Source: Rutstroemia sp. NJR-2017a BVV2
Taxonomy: Eukaryota; Ascomycota; Leotiomycetes; Helotiales; Rutstroemiaceae
Direction: 5' to 3'
Assembly: GCA_002946415.1 (NCBI GenBank)
Contig: NJPS01000064.1
Location: 100,841 to 164,840, forward strand
Length of the DNA stretch: 64,000 bases
Shown: in pieces, positions 1 through 12,945 of the stretch
Layout of the letters: every line of letters begins with the position of its first letter
Position numbering within the stretch: position 1 is the first letter of the stretch
Notes under the pieces: model-generated
Database searches by the model: none
The model's input: only the letters and a program-made list of their open reading frames with translations
What the model was told of the DNA's origin: nothing
Translations under genes and position numbers: made by a program

Positions 1-1721
1 CTATCCTAGATGAAATAAACCCCCCCACAACACTTTGAATCGCTGATCCACCCAGGGCAGTAGGGTGTTAAACGGTATAGCTAATTTTACGAAATAAATC
101 TTGCTCTCAGAAATTAGGACTCAAAACATTGCAATCACTAAATCATAACTCCTCGCACTGAGCAGCACCTGATGGGCACTTGAGATCACTCCTTGCGGAG
201 AGGTTTACCACACACTCAATTCTGGAGAGAAAACGACAATGAATCTCGAAGTTTGCAAGACATTTATTTTGGATTCTGTCTCAGATGGCTAGGGATGTCA
301 CCAAGAGAAAGAGCATGTGCTTTGCTGATATGCCCGTTTCGTTACATGTCATTTACGAAAAGACAAAGCATAAAAGAGAATACATCCTAACAACTCAAGA
401 CACCCTTCTTACAATCTCAATCCCACCCATCCCTCCAGCAATCTTCTCCAGCCTTACCCATGATCATCGCATCACTAGATGCGCAGCACTTGTCGACATT
501 GGCAAAGTTCGCTCTCCCCGTCCCCATCGCGGTACCGGCGTAATGGAATAAGATACTGTGGCCAACCGCCGAACCATCCTAGGCTAAAGAGTGACCGAAA
601 GCCTCTGTAGTACGAAGACAACAATTGAACTGGTTGCGGTAATACTACATGGAAAAGGACAAGCTGAAGGCAACGATGGATAAGAGCGGGGATTCCTCGG
701 CGAAGTCTATGTATATGTAACATACTTCCAGCAGCAAAACAACACGCCTGTTCATACCTATCAAAGTACCTTCACATTCAAACTCCTTATGGCTGTTGGG
801 GACCCCCCGGGCTCCAGTCGAAGTTGAGAAGATTTGCTCTTGCTGCGGCAAATGGGTGCCGTTCCCCTTCCGACGGAGAATGCTCGAACAGTGATCGAGG
901 GACTCATTCCACAAAATCAAAATAGAGAAATTACTTCATCTAGACGAATGCCGCGCGTTCATGCATCTTGCCCTGTGTGACTGATTAGAGTGTATCGTGT
1001 ATATTCCGAAGCATACGAGTAAGTTCGTTGAGACCAACTGAGCCTCACTTCTCACCCACACACCGAACATCTACCACCAAATGCACAACGAGGAAAAGAC
1101 GAAATATCGCAAGCAGCCACAAAGTTCCAAAGAAAGGCACTTTAAACTCTTTTTTAACACTTTGATTTCATTATGTTCTCTTCCCTCTTCCCACCAAGGT
1201 ATCACATTCCCTATCACCGGGTTGACTATCATAGAATCAAATGCCTAACCTGATCCTATTCCATCCTATTTCATTCACCCATCCCTATTGCAATCCTCCC
1301 GTCCGAATTACCACCACCACCAACTTCCTGTTTCGATTTCTCCTCTTCCCTCGTTCTCTCGCGGTCCCGTAAGCTTGATTCCCGTTGATGCCCTAACTAT
1401 TTTCCTCTTAAATCAACGAGTGCTTTCTTCTACCTCACGAAGCTGCTCCTGTCAAGGTTGTAGAAAAATGAAGTACAGTTGAACGCAAAAAGCCAATGAA
1501 TGATAAAATGTTTCAAACTTTAAAAAGAAAACTAAAGCATTGCAAAGAAAACACAACGAAGTGAAAGTAATAATCTCAAATGAGACGAGCAGATAAAAAA
1601 GAAAGAAAGAGAATGTAACCAAATATTACAACACATATTTCCTTTCCATGCATGCATGAGATGACATTTCCCTTTTCCCTATATAAGATCAAATGAAATG
1701 GAAAAAGATAGAAACCATAGA
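1..1721. other. No recognised gene (downstream flank of the Nrd1-like gene)
   Basis: No reading frame here has a recognisable domain, and the open stretches are short and mutually overlapping. The part nearest 1721 is the 3' flank of the minus-strand Nrd1-like gene and contains A-rich sequence around 1500-1620, which could include its 3' UTR. The window edge may cut a gene to the left, but I see no exon that supports this. Confidence 0.5.
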
Positions 1722-4184
1722 TTAGTTTCCAACAACTTCCTCCTCAGCCCAACCATTGAGACCATGGCCGGCGTCCTGGATGGCGAGGCCGTATCCACTG
1801 TTGAAACCACCATTGCCCAAACCGCCAGAGAAAGAGGCTTGGTAGTGGTGACCACGGCGGGGTTGGGACTCTCCATTACCATTTTGCTGGTCCTGTTGAG
1901 CAAAAGATGGCAGAGAGACGGCTCGGCTATGTTGACCACGAGCTGGGGCCAACAATCCATTCATGGTTGGTGCACCGGAGGATTGAAATCCATTGGTGTT
2001 GCTTATGCTTGCGCTGGAGGAGTGACCACCCTGCTGAGGTTGCTGAATGTCAAGAGCATCCAAGTTACCATTGCCATTTCCGTAAAGTGCGGCTTGTTGA
2101 GCGGCAAGGACTTGCTGTTGTTGTTGTTGAAGTGCGGCAACAGAATATGGGTCCAGATTCTGTTGCTGCTGTTGTTGAGCTTGTTGAGATACCTGGTTCA
2201 GGTACATGGTCAAAGGGTTGTTACTACCAGCGTTAAGGATAGTAGACGGAGTAGGGCCCTGTTGCTGGTAGTTTACATTGGAGCCGGAACCATTGATAGA
2301 ACCAGGTGCTACGGATCCTGTTGGCGAAGAACCGTTTTGGCTAGGTTGAAGACCACCAGAATGAGGAGGGGAGTTCACACCATCGCCACGAGGGGATTGA
2401 GATTGTTGAACTTGTCGAGGAGGATTTCCGCAACGATCCTTGCCGAAATTTACCTTGAATCGACGATACTCCTCCTTTCCACGAACAGCTTCAATCGCCT
2501 TGATGGCATTTGCAATGTTTGTGAAGTTCACAAAAGCACAGCTCTTCTCTCGCAAGGTGTTGACCAGTTCGATCTCACCATATTCAGAGAAATCCTGTCT
2601 CAGTCTCTCCTCGGTCCATGACTCATCCAAATTGCCGATGTAAACATTTCTGGAAGCACCGCCACTGACGGCGAGAGCGATAGCAGCAGGAAGTGCGCCA
2701 GAGTGTTTGCCCCATCCAATCTTCAGTCTCCTGTTATGAATCATTAAACCTTGTAAATTGCTCAGGGCGTAGAAAGAAGCGGCAGAAGTAGGATCAATGA
2801 AGGTGACGAAGCAGATGTGCTTGTCGGGTATATATCGAATGTGATGCAGGAGCCCTCCTCTTACGACGTTGCAAATCTCCTCAATGGTCGTCTCGGGGTG
2901 AATGTTGCCCAAGTAAACAGTGCGGTTTCCGAGGTTGTTGATTCCTCCAGCCGTTGTGGCCACCGCTGCTGCTGCGACAGATTGTTGAGCCAAAGCATTC
3001 GAGATCAAATCGCGATCAGCGCCGTTCAAAACGTGAGCGTATCCAGGAGCGATTCCAAGATATTGAGCGGCGTTCTGCTGCTGGGTCTTCGAGACGTAGG
3101 CGCAGCGATCCTTTCCATAATACACGCGGCGGGGTGACTGCCATTTGGCCTCTTGTGGCAATTGAGAAACTGCCTTGATAGCATTTCCAATGGACAAGAA
3201 GTGAACGAAACCGATGGCCTTCTCCCTAACAATCTTCACCGTATCAATTGGTCCAAACTTCCCGAGATCCTCGCGCAACTCATCCTCAGTAACTTCCTCG
3301 CCCAAATTTCCCAAATACACGTTTCTTGAGGCACCAGATTGTTGAACCGCGAGAGCAACAGATGTGGGAACCTGAGAAGGCTTTCCCCATCCAACCTTAA
3401 TATCCTGCCCTCTAATAGAAAGCTTCTTCAAAATTGCATCCGAATGAAAGTGAGTGGCAGAACTTCCATCCAAGAATGAGATGAAGGCGCAGTTCTTGTC
3501 GGGTAACAGTCTAACGGACTCGATTTGTCCACTTCGTACGTGCCCTAAGATCTCCTCTGCAGATGTCTCCGGAGGAATATTTCCAAGGTAGACAGTTCTG
3601 CTTGTTCCTGACACCATCCCAGGCGACATTTGGACGGGCGATGAGGGCGCGATGTTCAGATTTTGCATCTGATTGTTCATCGAAGCAAATCCACCAGTTG
3701 GTGACTGGGGGTTGTAGAACTGGGGTGCGCCGTAAGCGGAAGGAGAGACCAGACTCTGGTAAAGTTGGGGAGACAAAGGTCCAGTTGGGCTTTGAGGCTG
3801 CTGATTATTTTGCTGCTGTTGTTGGAAGGTCGCGTACTGTTGAAACTGAGGACTTTGGAAAGCCGAAGGCGTTCCCGGCTGGAAAGGACTGCCGAGAAGC
3901 AGCTGGGAAGGAAGCAAAGGAGTGAATTGCATGTCAAATGCAGTACCTGGAGTTGCCATCTCATTCTGACCTTGTTGACCCATTGATTGTGTATTAATCG
4001 AAGGAATGTTCACTCTGCGAGGATGTCTGTCGCCGTATCCACCCATCGAGAATTGATTCGAACTGTATGCGCCATGTGAGAAACCGGTGTCGCTGCTCGA
4101 AGGCTTGGAGGCATGTCCGAAAGGTCTCGCAGCTGCTGTCGCGGCAGATCCACCATTCTGCTGAGCTGATTGTGTCTCCTGCAT
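1722..4184 (-). CDS. nrd1: Nrd1/Msa2-like RNA-binding protein with four RRM domains
   Basis: Single-exon gene of 820 aa. Four RNA recognition motifs are visible: about residues 195-270 (starts [11 protein letters not shown]), 285-365 ([13 protein letters not shown]), 419-495 ([12 protein letters not shown]) and 509-590 ([13 protein letters not shown]). RRM1/RRM3 and RRM2/RRM4 resemble each other, so the protein is an internally duplicated RRM pair. Long Gln/Asn/Ser/Gly-rich tails of low complexity flank the RRMs. This architecture is that of fission-yeast Nrd1 and budding-yeast Msa2-type proteins, which bind mRNAs and repress sexual differentiation or act in cell-cycle and stress control; the function here is inferred from that. 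The ATG at 4184 is chosen because the frame upstream has only a GTG; a spliced upstream exon remains possible. The long pyrimidine-rich region upstream on the minus strand suggests a long 5' leader. Confidence 0.88.
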   Translation of the reverse strand: MQETQSAQQNGGSAATAAARPFGHASKPSSSDTGFSHGAYSSNQFSMGGYGDRHPRRVNIPSINTQSMGQQGQNEMATPGTAFDMQFTPLLPSQLLLGSPFQPGTPSAFQSPQFQQYATFQQQQQNNQQPQSPTGPLSPQLYQSLVSPSAYGAPQFYNPQSPTGGFASMNNQMQNLNIAPSSPVQMSPGMVSGTSRTVYLGNIPPETSAEEILGHVRSGQIESVRLLPDKNCAFISFLDGSSATHFHSDAILKKLSIRGQDIKVGWGKPSQVPTSVALAVQQSGASRNVYLGNLGEEVTEDELREDLGKFGPIDTVKIVREKAIGFVHFLSIGNAIKAVSQLPQEAKWQSPRRVYYGKDRCAYVSKTQQQNAAQYLGIAPGYAHVLNGADRDLISNALAQQSVAAAAVATTAGGINNLGNRTVYLGNIHPETTIEEICNVVRGGLLHHIRYIPDKHICFVTFIDPTSAASFYALSNLQGLMIHNRRLKIGWGKHSGALPAAIALAVSGGASRNVYIGNLDESWTEERLRQDFSEYGEIELVNTLREKSCAFVNFTNIANAIKAIEAVRGKEEYRRFKVNFGKDRCGNPPRQVQQSQSPRGDGVNSPPHSGGLQPSQNGSSPTGSVAPGSINGSGSNVNYQQQGPTPSTILNAGSNNPLTMYLNQVSQQAQQQQQQNLDPYSVAALQQQQQQVLAAQQAALYGNGNGNLDALDIQQPQQGGHSSSASISNTNGFQSSGAPTMNGLLAPARGQHSRAVSLPSFAQQDQQNGNGESQPRRGHHYQASFSGGLGNGGFNSGYGLAIQDAGHGLNGWAEEEVVGN

Positions 4185-7100
4185 CCCGAGAAGATGAGGT
4201 GGCAGGACAAAGCTGTCCCGCACGAGAGATGATATAACAGCCGTTTTGAAGGATTAAAGGTGCCTGCGCAGGCACGTAGGGAAACTTTTGGAAACGAAGA
4301 TTAATCTATTCAATTGCCCAATTGAAGAAACTAATCAGCGAAGATTCGAAGGAAGTGAAAACGGTTTTCTGAGAAGCTTTGTATTCGTCTGAAATAAACT
4401 CCAGTATGTATTAGGAGGTATGTAGATATTTGCAAAAGGAGGTTGGTTGGCTGGCTTCGAGAATGTTTGGCTGCTATAAACAAATTTGGCGCTTAGGTAG
4501 GAAGCAGATTCTTGAATTAAAAGGTCGTCTGTGGATATACAAGTTTCGAATCGAAAGGACGTTGATGTGAATCGTTAAGAATATCTATTTTGGTATCTCG
4601 AAATGGGTGTGAAGGAGGCAATGGAAGACGGCCCCTTTTCGTTTGAAGTTGTTCAGATGAATCGAAAGCTGGGACGAAGACGAAGAAACTGCGAATGAAG
4701 GTCCTTCGAAGGTATGCTCGTATGGCGAAAGATTGACCTCTTCGAAATGTATAGATTGAGAGACGGAGAGTCGCGGGTCGTAGAATTGAAGAGACAATAG
4801 CAACAACAAAGAAGTATTTCCTCAAAAAGGAGGTGGTGTGTTCTGGACTGAATAACGAATGATTCTTCTTCCTCCAGACGATTCTTTTCTTCTCTTCTCT
4901 TATCTGCCACTCTTTACTCGCGTCTCTTGTCGGTCAAGGACAGGTTAAAGATTGTGAAAAGGGGATTGAAAGAATTGAAGTAAATTTTTAGAGGGTTTGT
5001 CCCGTCTTGTCTCTGTTCGTGTGTCCCTATTTCCAAAATTTGGATGAATCTTAAAAGAGTGTATAAATTATTCCCTCCAAGAGTTGATCAATTAATCCAA
5101 CATAAAAAATGGAATTAACCAAAGATGGGGAGAAAATTGGAGCAAATAAATTAAAAATGATGGATAAAAAGGAGAAGAGCGAAGGTTTAGAATGAATTGT
5201 GAATTGGGTGATTCGCATATGAAGGAGACGAGACGAGAGGAGGAGACTTGTGGTAGAGTGAGCGGAGTGGGTGGGACGATGAGAATGTAAGGGTAAGAAT
5301 AACAGGAACGGACTACGTAGAAAGTAGACCAATTTGGGTAAGGGTCGACAAGGAAGCTGGTGCAATTATGGTAGGAAAGATCCAGTCAACCAATAAGCAT
5401 TATTTACAACGGACCAATTAAGCCAGGACCCCTTGGAAAAGGGCATAGAAAAAGGAAGGAAATTGATGGTAAATTTCATGTTACTTTGCTGAATGCGTAA
5501 AAGCATTTGTCTGTATTCGGAAGAGTCATCTTTACAAGGCATCTCAAGTTCCGCCCGAAAGATGGTTTGCGCTAGTACCTACCTTAGCTTCTAAATCGCT
5601 CAGTTTTGCTACTAACGTACATTGCCATTGGTCGCACGGCGAAATGATAAGTTCCTGTTCAAGCCATTATTCCTTTACGGATGAACCTTTCGGTAATTTA
5701 TTCCAAAGCGTAGGCGCACCGCATTTCCATCGCACGTATATACATACCGTGCTGTCCTGCTGTTTGCATAAGGGGTATGAGGATTATGAGAGGGGATTAA
5801 TCTGTCTGTGTGGTATACCAAGATGCGTTAGAAACATCAAGCCAATATTTGCATGTTGAGGCTGGCCGCAAGAGGGACATGCAAATGCAAGAAAGGAAGG
5901 TCGTCTGTATGTCAATGGGCAGACAACCGACCAGGGAGACGCCCGTGGTAAGAACTCAATGACATCCCATTCGAGGAGAAGCAAAGAGATAATCTCCGTC
6001 GTCATATATATCAGCACTTTAATGTCATTCGGCAGACAGAAACCCACTAGTTACCACCGACCAACATCATCCCACAGCCCTCGTACTTTTTTGCCTTGTG
6101 CTTCGTGCCTTGTGCCTTGTGCCTCACCGTCCCCATAACCGCGGCGCATGCGTTGTACAACTTATCCGCGCGCAATACCAACTAAATAATGTACACACAA
6201 AACGCACATGTGCATGTTATGTAACATTGCAACGATATTGTGTAGCAAAAACCTTCCATCATCGGCCTGTCCCAACGCCAATACGATGTTCTAGAAGTAG
6301 ATTGTACTTTAAGATTAGCCATGAGCCATATAAATATCCGAGCAAATGTTGAGTCTGCAGAAGATGGATCCTGACAACACATCTACTAAAGTATTCTCTT
6401 CCGGCGGATCCATATCAGATCTCAGCTCAACCACATGATGCAGAAATAAAATTCGTGGTTGAAGATAATTGTCCCATTTCAGGGTCCTCCAAATGTCGGT
6501 AAAGGGGTGTGATACTTTATCGAAGATCGATAATCAGATCCATATTATTGCAGATCAGATCATCTCTTCTACCTATTCCCTCCCCAGATACTGGCTCTCA
6601 GCTACGATGTATCATCTTTGCTTTCCACCAAATCGAATTTCCTGTGTAACGGAATCTGGTCCGAACTCTCCTCAGTACGAAACAGTGAAACACGCCTTCT
6701 TTCATCCGAACATAAACATGCACGCACTCCAAACTTCACCCCCTTCCAACACAAGAAATCCAAAGAACAGATATCCCAGGTTCATTAAATCAGCGAAACG
6801 TTTCCTGATCTCGGTCATTACACGAAGTGGGGCCGTCTCTTAACTCACGATATCTACTGTATGCTAGCTATCTTGTCGTGTACGAAGTCCTCGGGAAGAT
6901 TTCGCCATGTTCCAGATAACGTAACTAACGGCAAATATCCCACCGCAGATTATCAAAACTCAGAGTCGGACGCAGACCGCCAAAGCCAAAAGAAGCAAAG
7001 ACACGAATCCCCAGATTCGCACTTCCTAATTCTTAAGATTAATGTCCCCCCAACACGCCATTCCAATACCTACTGAATTCATCCGAGATATCAACACGAG

Positions 7101-7615
7101 AGTTCGGCTAATCGTGTACAAGTATGGCTCCCTGCCCAATAAATAATCTCATTTGGGATCCCCCTATTCCCAAAGTTCTGTATCACGAGACCACTCGTAG
7201 GCTCACATGAAAGCCGGGGATCTGGAGGTCTGAGCTTTTTTCTACTTAACTTCTTGAAACAGAAACCCCGAGACCCCTTAACCTAACTTCCTCCTTTAAT
7301 TCAACTTTTAAGGGTCCCTTTACCATATATCTTTTCATTATCCAGATATAGCATACCCAATATAGCAGCGATGGGTTTCAAGAGCACCCATATCATCATG
7401 GCAGAAATTCATACAGGGAGAACTAAAGGTCATGCGGGGAAGGAGAGGAGGGAAGATAGCTGCTGAAACGCTGAAACGCTGAATCATCATAATTGATCAT
7501 CTGAAAATCCAGATCTCGTATCATCGAAATCCATCGTCTCATCTATTCGTAACAAGCACATAATCCCGCGCTGCAAGCCATTTCTTTTCTAGAAGCAAAG
7601 AGAACAAACCACAAC
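4185..7615. other. Intergenic: long leader/promoter of the Nrd1-like gene and 3' flank of AsnRS
   Basis: No convincing gene. On the minus strand 4185-5400 is rich in C/T tracts and TTCT-type motifs, as in promoters and long 5' leaders of fungal regulatory genes, and contains several short ATG-initiated frames that could be upstream ORFs. The open frame at 6469-6843 (+) has no domain or conserved motif that I recognise. 6095-6125 holds the degenerate repeat TTGTGCCT. Nothing else stands out. Confidence 0.4.
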
Positions 7616-9454
7616 CTATGGCTTGCAACGGCCCATGAAACGAGGATACAAACAACATGTGCGAACAGAATGCTGTTTGCAGATCCATGCGATAAACCTC
7701 TCCAAGCCTAATCCATAACCACCATGTGGGGATGTACCATACCTATTGCAATGGCATTAGCATTTGTTGTATCGAAGCCTGTGGATTGGATATTCAGCAT
7801 CAGAGATGGCAATAATGACTTACTTTCGCTGTTCAGTGTACCAGTAGTATTCCTTGGGGGAGATACCTTCGCGTTCATAAGCGGCCATTAATTCTTCATA
7901 TCCTTCCATTCTCATTGATCCACCGACGATTTCACCAACACCTGGCATTAATACATCAACACTCTCTGTGACTCGTGGATCAGCTTCTTCTTTCTTCATG
8001 TAGAAGGCCTTGATCTCAACTGGGAAATGGGTAAGGAGGATAGGAAGGTTGATGATATCAGTCATCTTTCGCTCAGCAGCTTCAGCGATGTCATCACCGA
8101 AGACGTGAGGGTTGCCCTCCTCGTTGAGGATAGGTGGGTCTTGAGCGTTCAACCAGTCGATAGCATCCGAGTAGCGCATGCGCTTAAATGGACGGGTAGG
8201 AGGTTTGAATTCAGGGTTGAGTTCTTTGATGTAACCGGCGATTTCGGGGTCTGCCATGAGGGTTCCGATGACCTTGCTGATGATTTCTTCCAGATGGTCC
8301 AATAAATCTTCAAAATCAATAAAATCCAATTCTGCCTCAACATGCGTATATTCGGACAAGTGGCGACGTGTTAAGGACTTCTCAGCACGGAAGGACTTTT
8401 CGATACAGTACACGTTACCAAGACTGGGGATACCAGTTTCAAGGTAGAGTTGGGATGATTGAGTAAGATATGCCTTCTCTCCGTAGTAATCGAGTTCGAA
8501 CAGAGTCGACCCACCCTCAACTTGTGTCTGGACAAATGCAGGCGGACTAATCTTGGTGAAGTACATCTCTTTGTATGCTTTTGCGAATGCCCACTCGACA
8601 GCTGATCGGACCTTCATCACTGAAGATGCGGTATCCCCACGAAGCACCAAATGACGGTTGTCCAACATCGAAGACTCCCACTGATCCTGCTGTTGAGAGA
8701 CTTTGTTGGTGATAGCATCAGCATCAGAAGGAGATCTGCCAATAACCTTGTAGTAGTCGACGTGCAGTTCACGGTTATCTGGGGCCGATTGACCAGAAGG
8801 GACTTTTCGCATCTCTCCAAAAAGTGTGAGGGAGGTACCTTGTGCGAACGTAAGAGCATCGTAGGTCTTCGTAAGTTCGCCTTGTAAGATACATTGCAGA
8901 TGTCCGTATCCGTCCACCAATGTAATAAATGTAGCTTGCTTTTGTTCTCGCAGTCTGTGAATGCGACCTGAGACCTTGACTCGAGTTCCCTTCGCGTCGC
9001 CCTCACCAAGCTCAATATCCTTGCGCCCAATTGTGATCTTGACTGCTTTTGGTAGAGTTGAGTCTTCGGTAAGAACAATTTTCTTCGCATCCTCGAGGTT
9101 CTTGAGTCTGGCTTCTTCCTTCTCCTTTTCCTGGGCTGCCATTTGTTGTTGTTTAACAATCTTCTTCTTGTGTTGATCCAATGCACTTTGTGCTTTCTTG
9201 ACAGCACTTTTGGCAGGCTCCTTCCATACCAATCGCTCTGCTGGGTCCCCATCTGCACTCACTGCTCCAGTGGTGGACGCACGAGTTTGATATGTTTTCC
9301 CCTCTGCCCCGCCCTGATGAATGTATGCGTATGCTAAAGACTTGTAAGGTTTGCTTTCCTCACCAGTTGCAGTTTCGTCATCATGACCAACATCCGTATC
9401 GACGTAAATAGTATCCATCTTTGTGCGCTCTGCGAGTTCTTGGATTGCAGCCAT
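7616..9454 (-). CDS. DED81: Asparaginyl-tRNA synthetase, cytosolic (class IIb)
   Basis: Two exons on the minus strand: 9454-7824 and 7742-7616, separated by an 81-bp intron (7823-7743, GTAAGT donor, AATAG acceptor). The spliced protein is 585 aa, the usual length for fungal cytosolic AsnRS. It has a charged coiled-coil N-terminal extension (about 70-130), an OB-fold tRNA-anticodon-binding domain (about 150-235) and a class II core. Motif 2 reads [20 protein letters not shown] near residue 350. Motif 3 (GYGLGLERF) and the end ([11 protein letters not shown]) lie in the second exon. Without the intron the gene would stop at QRK and lack motif 3, so the intron is required. It charges tRNA-Asn with asparagine in the cytoplasm. 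It is divergent from the DNA ligase gene, with a 482-bp shared promoter region. No mitochondrial presequence is seen. Confidence 0.96.
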
Positions 9455-9624
9455 TGTCGCGCGTGGTTGTTGATACTTTGAAATTTAGTTGAGATTTTGG
9501 AGGGGAATCTTTTAGTGGGGGAATTTATCCAGTCACCACTGTCGCTTTCTGACTCACGATAAGGAGCAGGCCTGTATTGGTATCTATCAATGATAGTAGT
9601 GTAATTAGCAAAATGATTTAATTT

Positions 9625-9660
9625 ACGCGGGACTACGCGTGGTTGACCTCATCGACGCGA
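9625..9660. promoter_or_regulatory. Cluster of three ACGCG (MCB-like) elements upstream of DNA ligase I
   Basis: ACGCG cores occur at 9625-9629, 9635-9640 (full palindromic ACGCGT) and 9655-9660 (ACGCGA), about 280-310 bp before the ligase start codon. ACGCGT is the MluI cell-cycle box bound by the Mbp1-Swi6 factor (MBF), which drives G1/S expression of DNA-replication genes including CDC9 in budding yeast. The sequence match is direct; the regulatory role here is inferred. Confidence 0.6.
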
Positions 9661-9936
9661 CGAGCTGCCTAGAATTTGACCCTGCATATTCACATTCTAC
9701 TATAAATCAGGGCCATATTGATGCCTATAAATCTCAATTAATAAAACATTTTACTCGTTTGTCTTCGCCTATTACTGGAAACATTCTCCGTAAACACTCC
9801 AAAATCGGGAACGTCTCAATTGACCAAAACCTGCACCTCGTTCCTTTTCACAGACTTTGTAATTGTGGCTTCGCGAACACTTCTCACACCGGTAGTAGGC
9901 ACTATACGGACCACTTTACTGAGAACGTGCTGCACA

Positions 9937-12900
9937 ATGCCTCCTAAACAAGCAACCTTGGGGTATGTAAAAGATTCACAAACCACCTTGCGGTTCGTTG
10001 GCGTCTGGGATTGTGATTGCTATAGCATATGCTAATGTGAAATTTGTGGATAGCAAATTCTTCGGCCAGCCAAATGGCGCGAAGCCTGCGCCTGCAAAGC
10101 AATCCAAGCTCGCCTTTTCCTCAAAATCGAATCCGAATAAACAAACGCCAAGCTCAGCACTGCCAGATGAAAATGAAGATGTTGATATGAAAGACGAGGA
10201 CTCGGATGCAGAAGTTAAGCCGGTGGTTAAGAACGGTGACGAGGTAGCTAAGAAGGAAAATGTGAAACCAGACAAAGGTAGATCCTCACAGAATGATTGC
10301 TGCGGCAGTCTTGCTTAATGTGGCGATAGGCATCAAGAGATCAAGATCGGCAAGTCCGAAATCACTTGCAAAATCCAAGTCGACAAAAGCGAAGAAAGAT
10401 ATCAAGGACGAAGAAGAGGCGAAGGAGGAAGAGAATGAGGACGAAGATGAGGAGCCTATCGTAAAAAAGCCGCGACGGGCCGTCAAGACGGAAGCAACTG
10501 AGACGAAGTCCAAAGCAAAGTCGGCAACGACGAAATCGAAAGACAAGGCAGAGACGGTGAGCGAATCACCACCGAAAAAAACCAGATCAGCGAAGATGTC
10601 TCCGCCACCCAAACCTAGCAAGATGGCCAAGGAGGAGGACAATGATGAAGAAGTTGAGGAAGCGAAGCCGTCGCCCAAACCTACATCAAGAAGAAATTCT
10701 ACCGTCTCCGAATCAGCATCTGAGGTCGAGGAGGAATTGGAATCTGATGAGGAAGAGAAGTCAGGAGTAGCTGCGAAGGCTCGCGAAAAGGTTCAAACTA
10801 CATTGGCATCTAAGAGCAAGGATCCATATCCGGATTGGAAGCCAGGAGAGCCTGTACCATATGCCGCCTTATGTACGACATTTTCGTTGATTGAGATGAC
10901 CACCAAGAGACTGGTAATCGCGGCTCATTGTTCCCTTTTCCTCCGTCAGGTTCTCCGACTCACACCCGACGACCTTTTACCTACGGTGTTATTGATGATC
11001 AATAAATTGGCGGCGGATTATGCTGGTATCGAACTGGGAATTGGCGAATCTCTGATCATGAAAGCCATCGGAGAATCGACAGGTCGAAATCTGAGCGTCA
11101 TCAAAAATGACCAGAAGGAGATTGGTGATCTTGGACTTGTTGCAGTCAAGAGTAGATCAAACCAGCCAGTTATGTTCAAGCCAAAGCCATTAACGGTCCG
11201 GGGTGTCCTCAAGAGCTTGATTGATATCGCTACTGTTCAGGGTAATGGTGCTCAAGGGCGAAAAGTGGATGGAATTAAGAAGCTACTCTCGGCCGCCGAT
11301 GCTCATTCGGCAGGCAAGGTAGACATTACTAAGGATAAAGGAGGCCCAAGCGAGGCTAAGTATATTGTCCGATTCCTTGAGGGCAAGCTCCGTCTTGGTC
11401 TTGCAGAAAAGACTGTCCTTGTTTCTTTGGCTCAAGCCATGGTTTGTCATGAGATTGAAGCAAAGGGTTCAGGGAAGGTTCCTAGCACCGAGCAATTGGC
11501 CAAGGGTGAAGCCATTCTCAAGGCCGTTCACAGGTATATTTCATGCCTTTCTTTTGACATTATATCAATGCTGACGAGCGAATAGCGAGCTTCCAAGTTA
11601 CGATGTGGTCATTCCAGCTATGTTGGAACACGGAATCTTCAATCTACGGGACAACTGCAAACTTCAACCAGGTGTACCATTAAAGCCTATGTTAGCCAAG
11701 CCAACGAAAGCAATTACGGAGGTGCTGGACCGATTCGAAAATCAGACATTCACTTGCGAATACAAGTATGACGGTGAAAGAGCCCAGATACACTATGTCG
11801 CCAAAGATTCAAAACAACAATACCGTGGGGCTGCCCCACTTTCCACAACGATGTCATCGGGCGGCCTAGCAGCTATCTTCTCTCGAAATTCTGAAGACCT
11901 TTCTAAGAAATATCCAGATATTCTTGGCAAATTGAACACATGGGTGAAGGAAGATACCAAGAGCTTTGTTCTGGACTGTGAGACTGTTGCTTGGGATCTT
12001 GTCGAAAAGAAGGTTTTACCTTTCCAGCAGCTTATGACGCGAAAGAAGAAGGATGTTAAGGTCGAGGATGTCAAGGTCAAGGTCTGTGTGTTTGCCTTCG
12101 ATCTGCTCTTCCTGAATGGAGAAGCGGTCGTACAAAAGTCATTACGTGAACGTCGTGAGCTTCTTCACAGTGCCTTTGAGCCTATCGAAGGAGAATTCCA
12201 ATTCGCTACCAGCATGAATGGACAGGAACTGGATGAGATCCAAACTTTCCTCGACGAGAGCGTTAAAGCATCATGCGAGGGTCTTATGGTGAAGATGTTG
12301 GACGGTACGGAGAGTGGTTATGAACCCTCAAAACGAAGTAGGAATTGGCTCAAGGTAAATCAGTCTAGATTAATCCATCCACGCGCAGAAACTAATACTT
12401 TTACACAGATCAAGAAGGATTATCTAAGCGGCATCGGTGACTCTCTAGACCTTGTCGTGCTGGGCGCCTACTTCGGTCGAGGAAAACGTACGTCCGTCTA
12501 TGGCGCCTTCCTCCTCGCCTGCCATAACCCTTCCACGGACTCCTACGAAACTATCTGCAACATAGGTACCGGATTCTCCGAACAAGTCCTTGAAGAACTT
12601 CACACCCAACTTTCCTCTATCGTCATCGATCGTCCAAAGCCCTTCTACTCTCACAGTTCCGGAAACCAGCATCAGCCGGATGTATGGTTCGAGCCCAAAT
12701 ACGTATGGGAAGTCAAGACGGCCGATTTAACTCTAAGTCCAAGGTATAAGGCTGCTTGTAAGGAAGGAATTGATAAGGGTGGAGAGAAGGGGATTAGTTT
12801 GAGGTTTCCAAGGTTTATGAGAGTGAGAGACGATAAGAAACCGGCGATGGCGACGACGAGCAGACAGGTGGCGGAGATGTATAGGAAGCAGGAGAGTGTG

Positions 12901-12945
12901 ACGAAGAGTAAGGGGCCAAGTGTTGATGATGATTTCGAGTACTAG
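9937..12945 (+). CDS. CDC9: DNA ligase I (ATP-dependent, Cdc9-like)
   Basis: Five exons: 9937-9962, 10054-10277, 10330-11533, 11586-12354 and 12409-12945; the spliced protein is 919 aa. Residues 5-12 (QATLGKFF) form a canonical PCNA-interacting PIP box, split by intron 1 inside codon 9. Residues about 30-230 are a low-complexity Lys/Glu/Ser-rich region typical of ligase I N-termini. Then follow the DNA-binding domain (about 260-480), the adenylation domain with the nucleotidyltransferase motif EYKYDGER (active-site Lys about 545), and the OB-fold domain with WLKIKKDY and PRFMRVRDDKKP near the C-terminus. It seals Okazaki-fragment nicks and repair nicks in the nucleus. All splice junctions keep frame and family motifs. 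Three MCB-like sites upstream fit S-phase expression. The first exon is only 26 bp and is easy to miss by automated calling. Confidence 0.96.

Noticed and set aside
6469..7076. Plus-strand frames of 124 and 71 codons as genes
   Set aside because: No recognisable motif, no splice support and no conserved composition; treated as chance frames.
7743..7823. Stop codon ending AsnRS at 7820
   Set aside because: The stop lies within an intron; motif 3 and the usual C-terminus are in a downstream exon.
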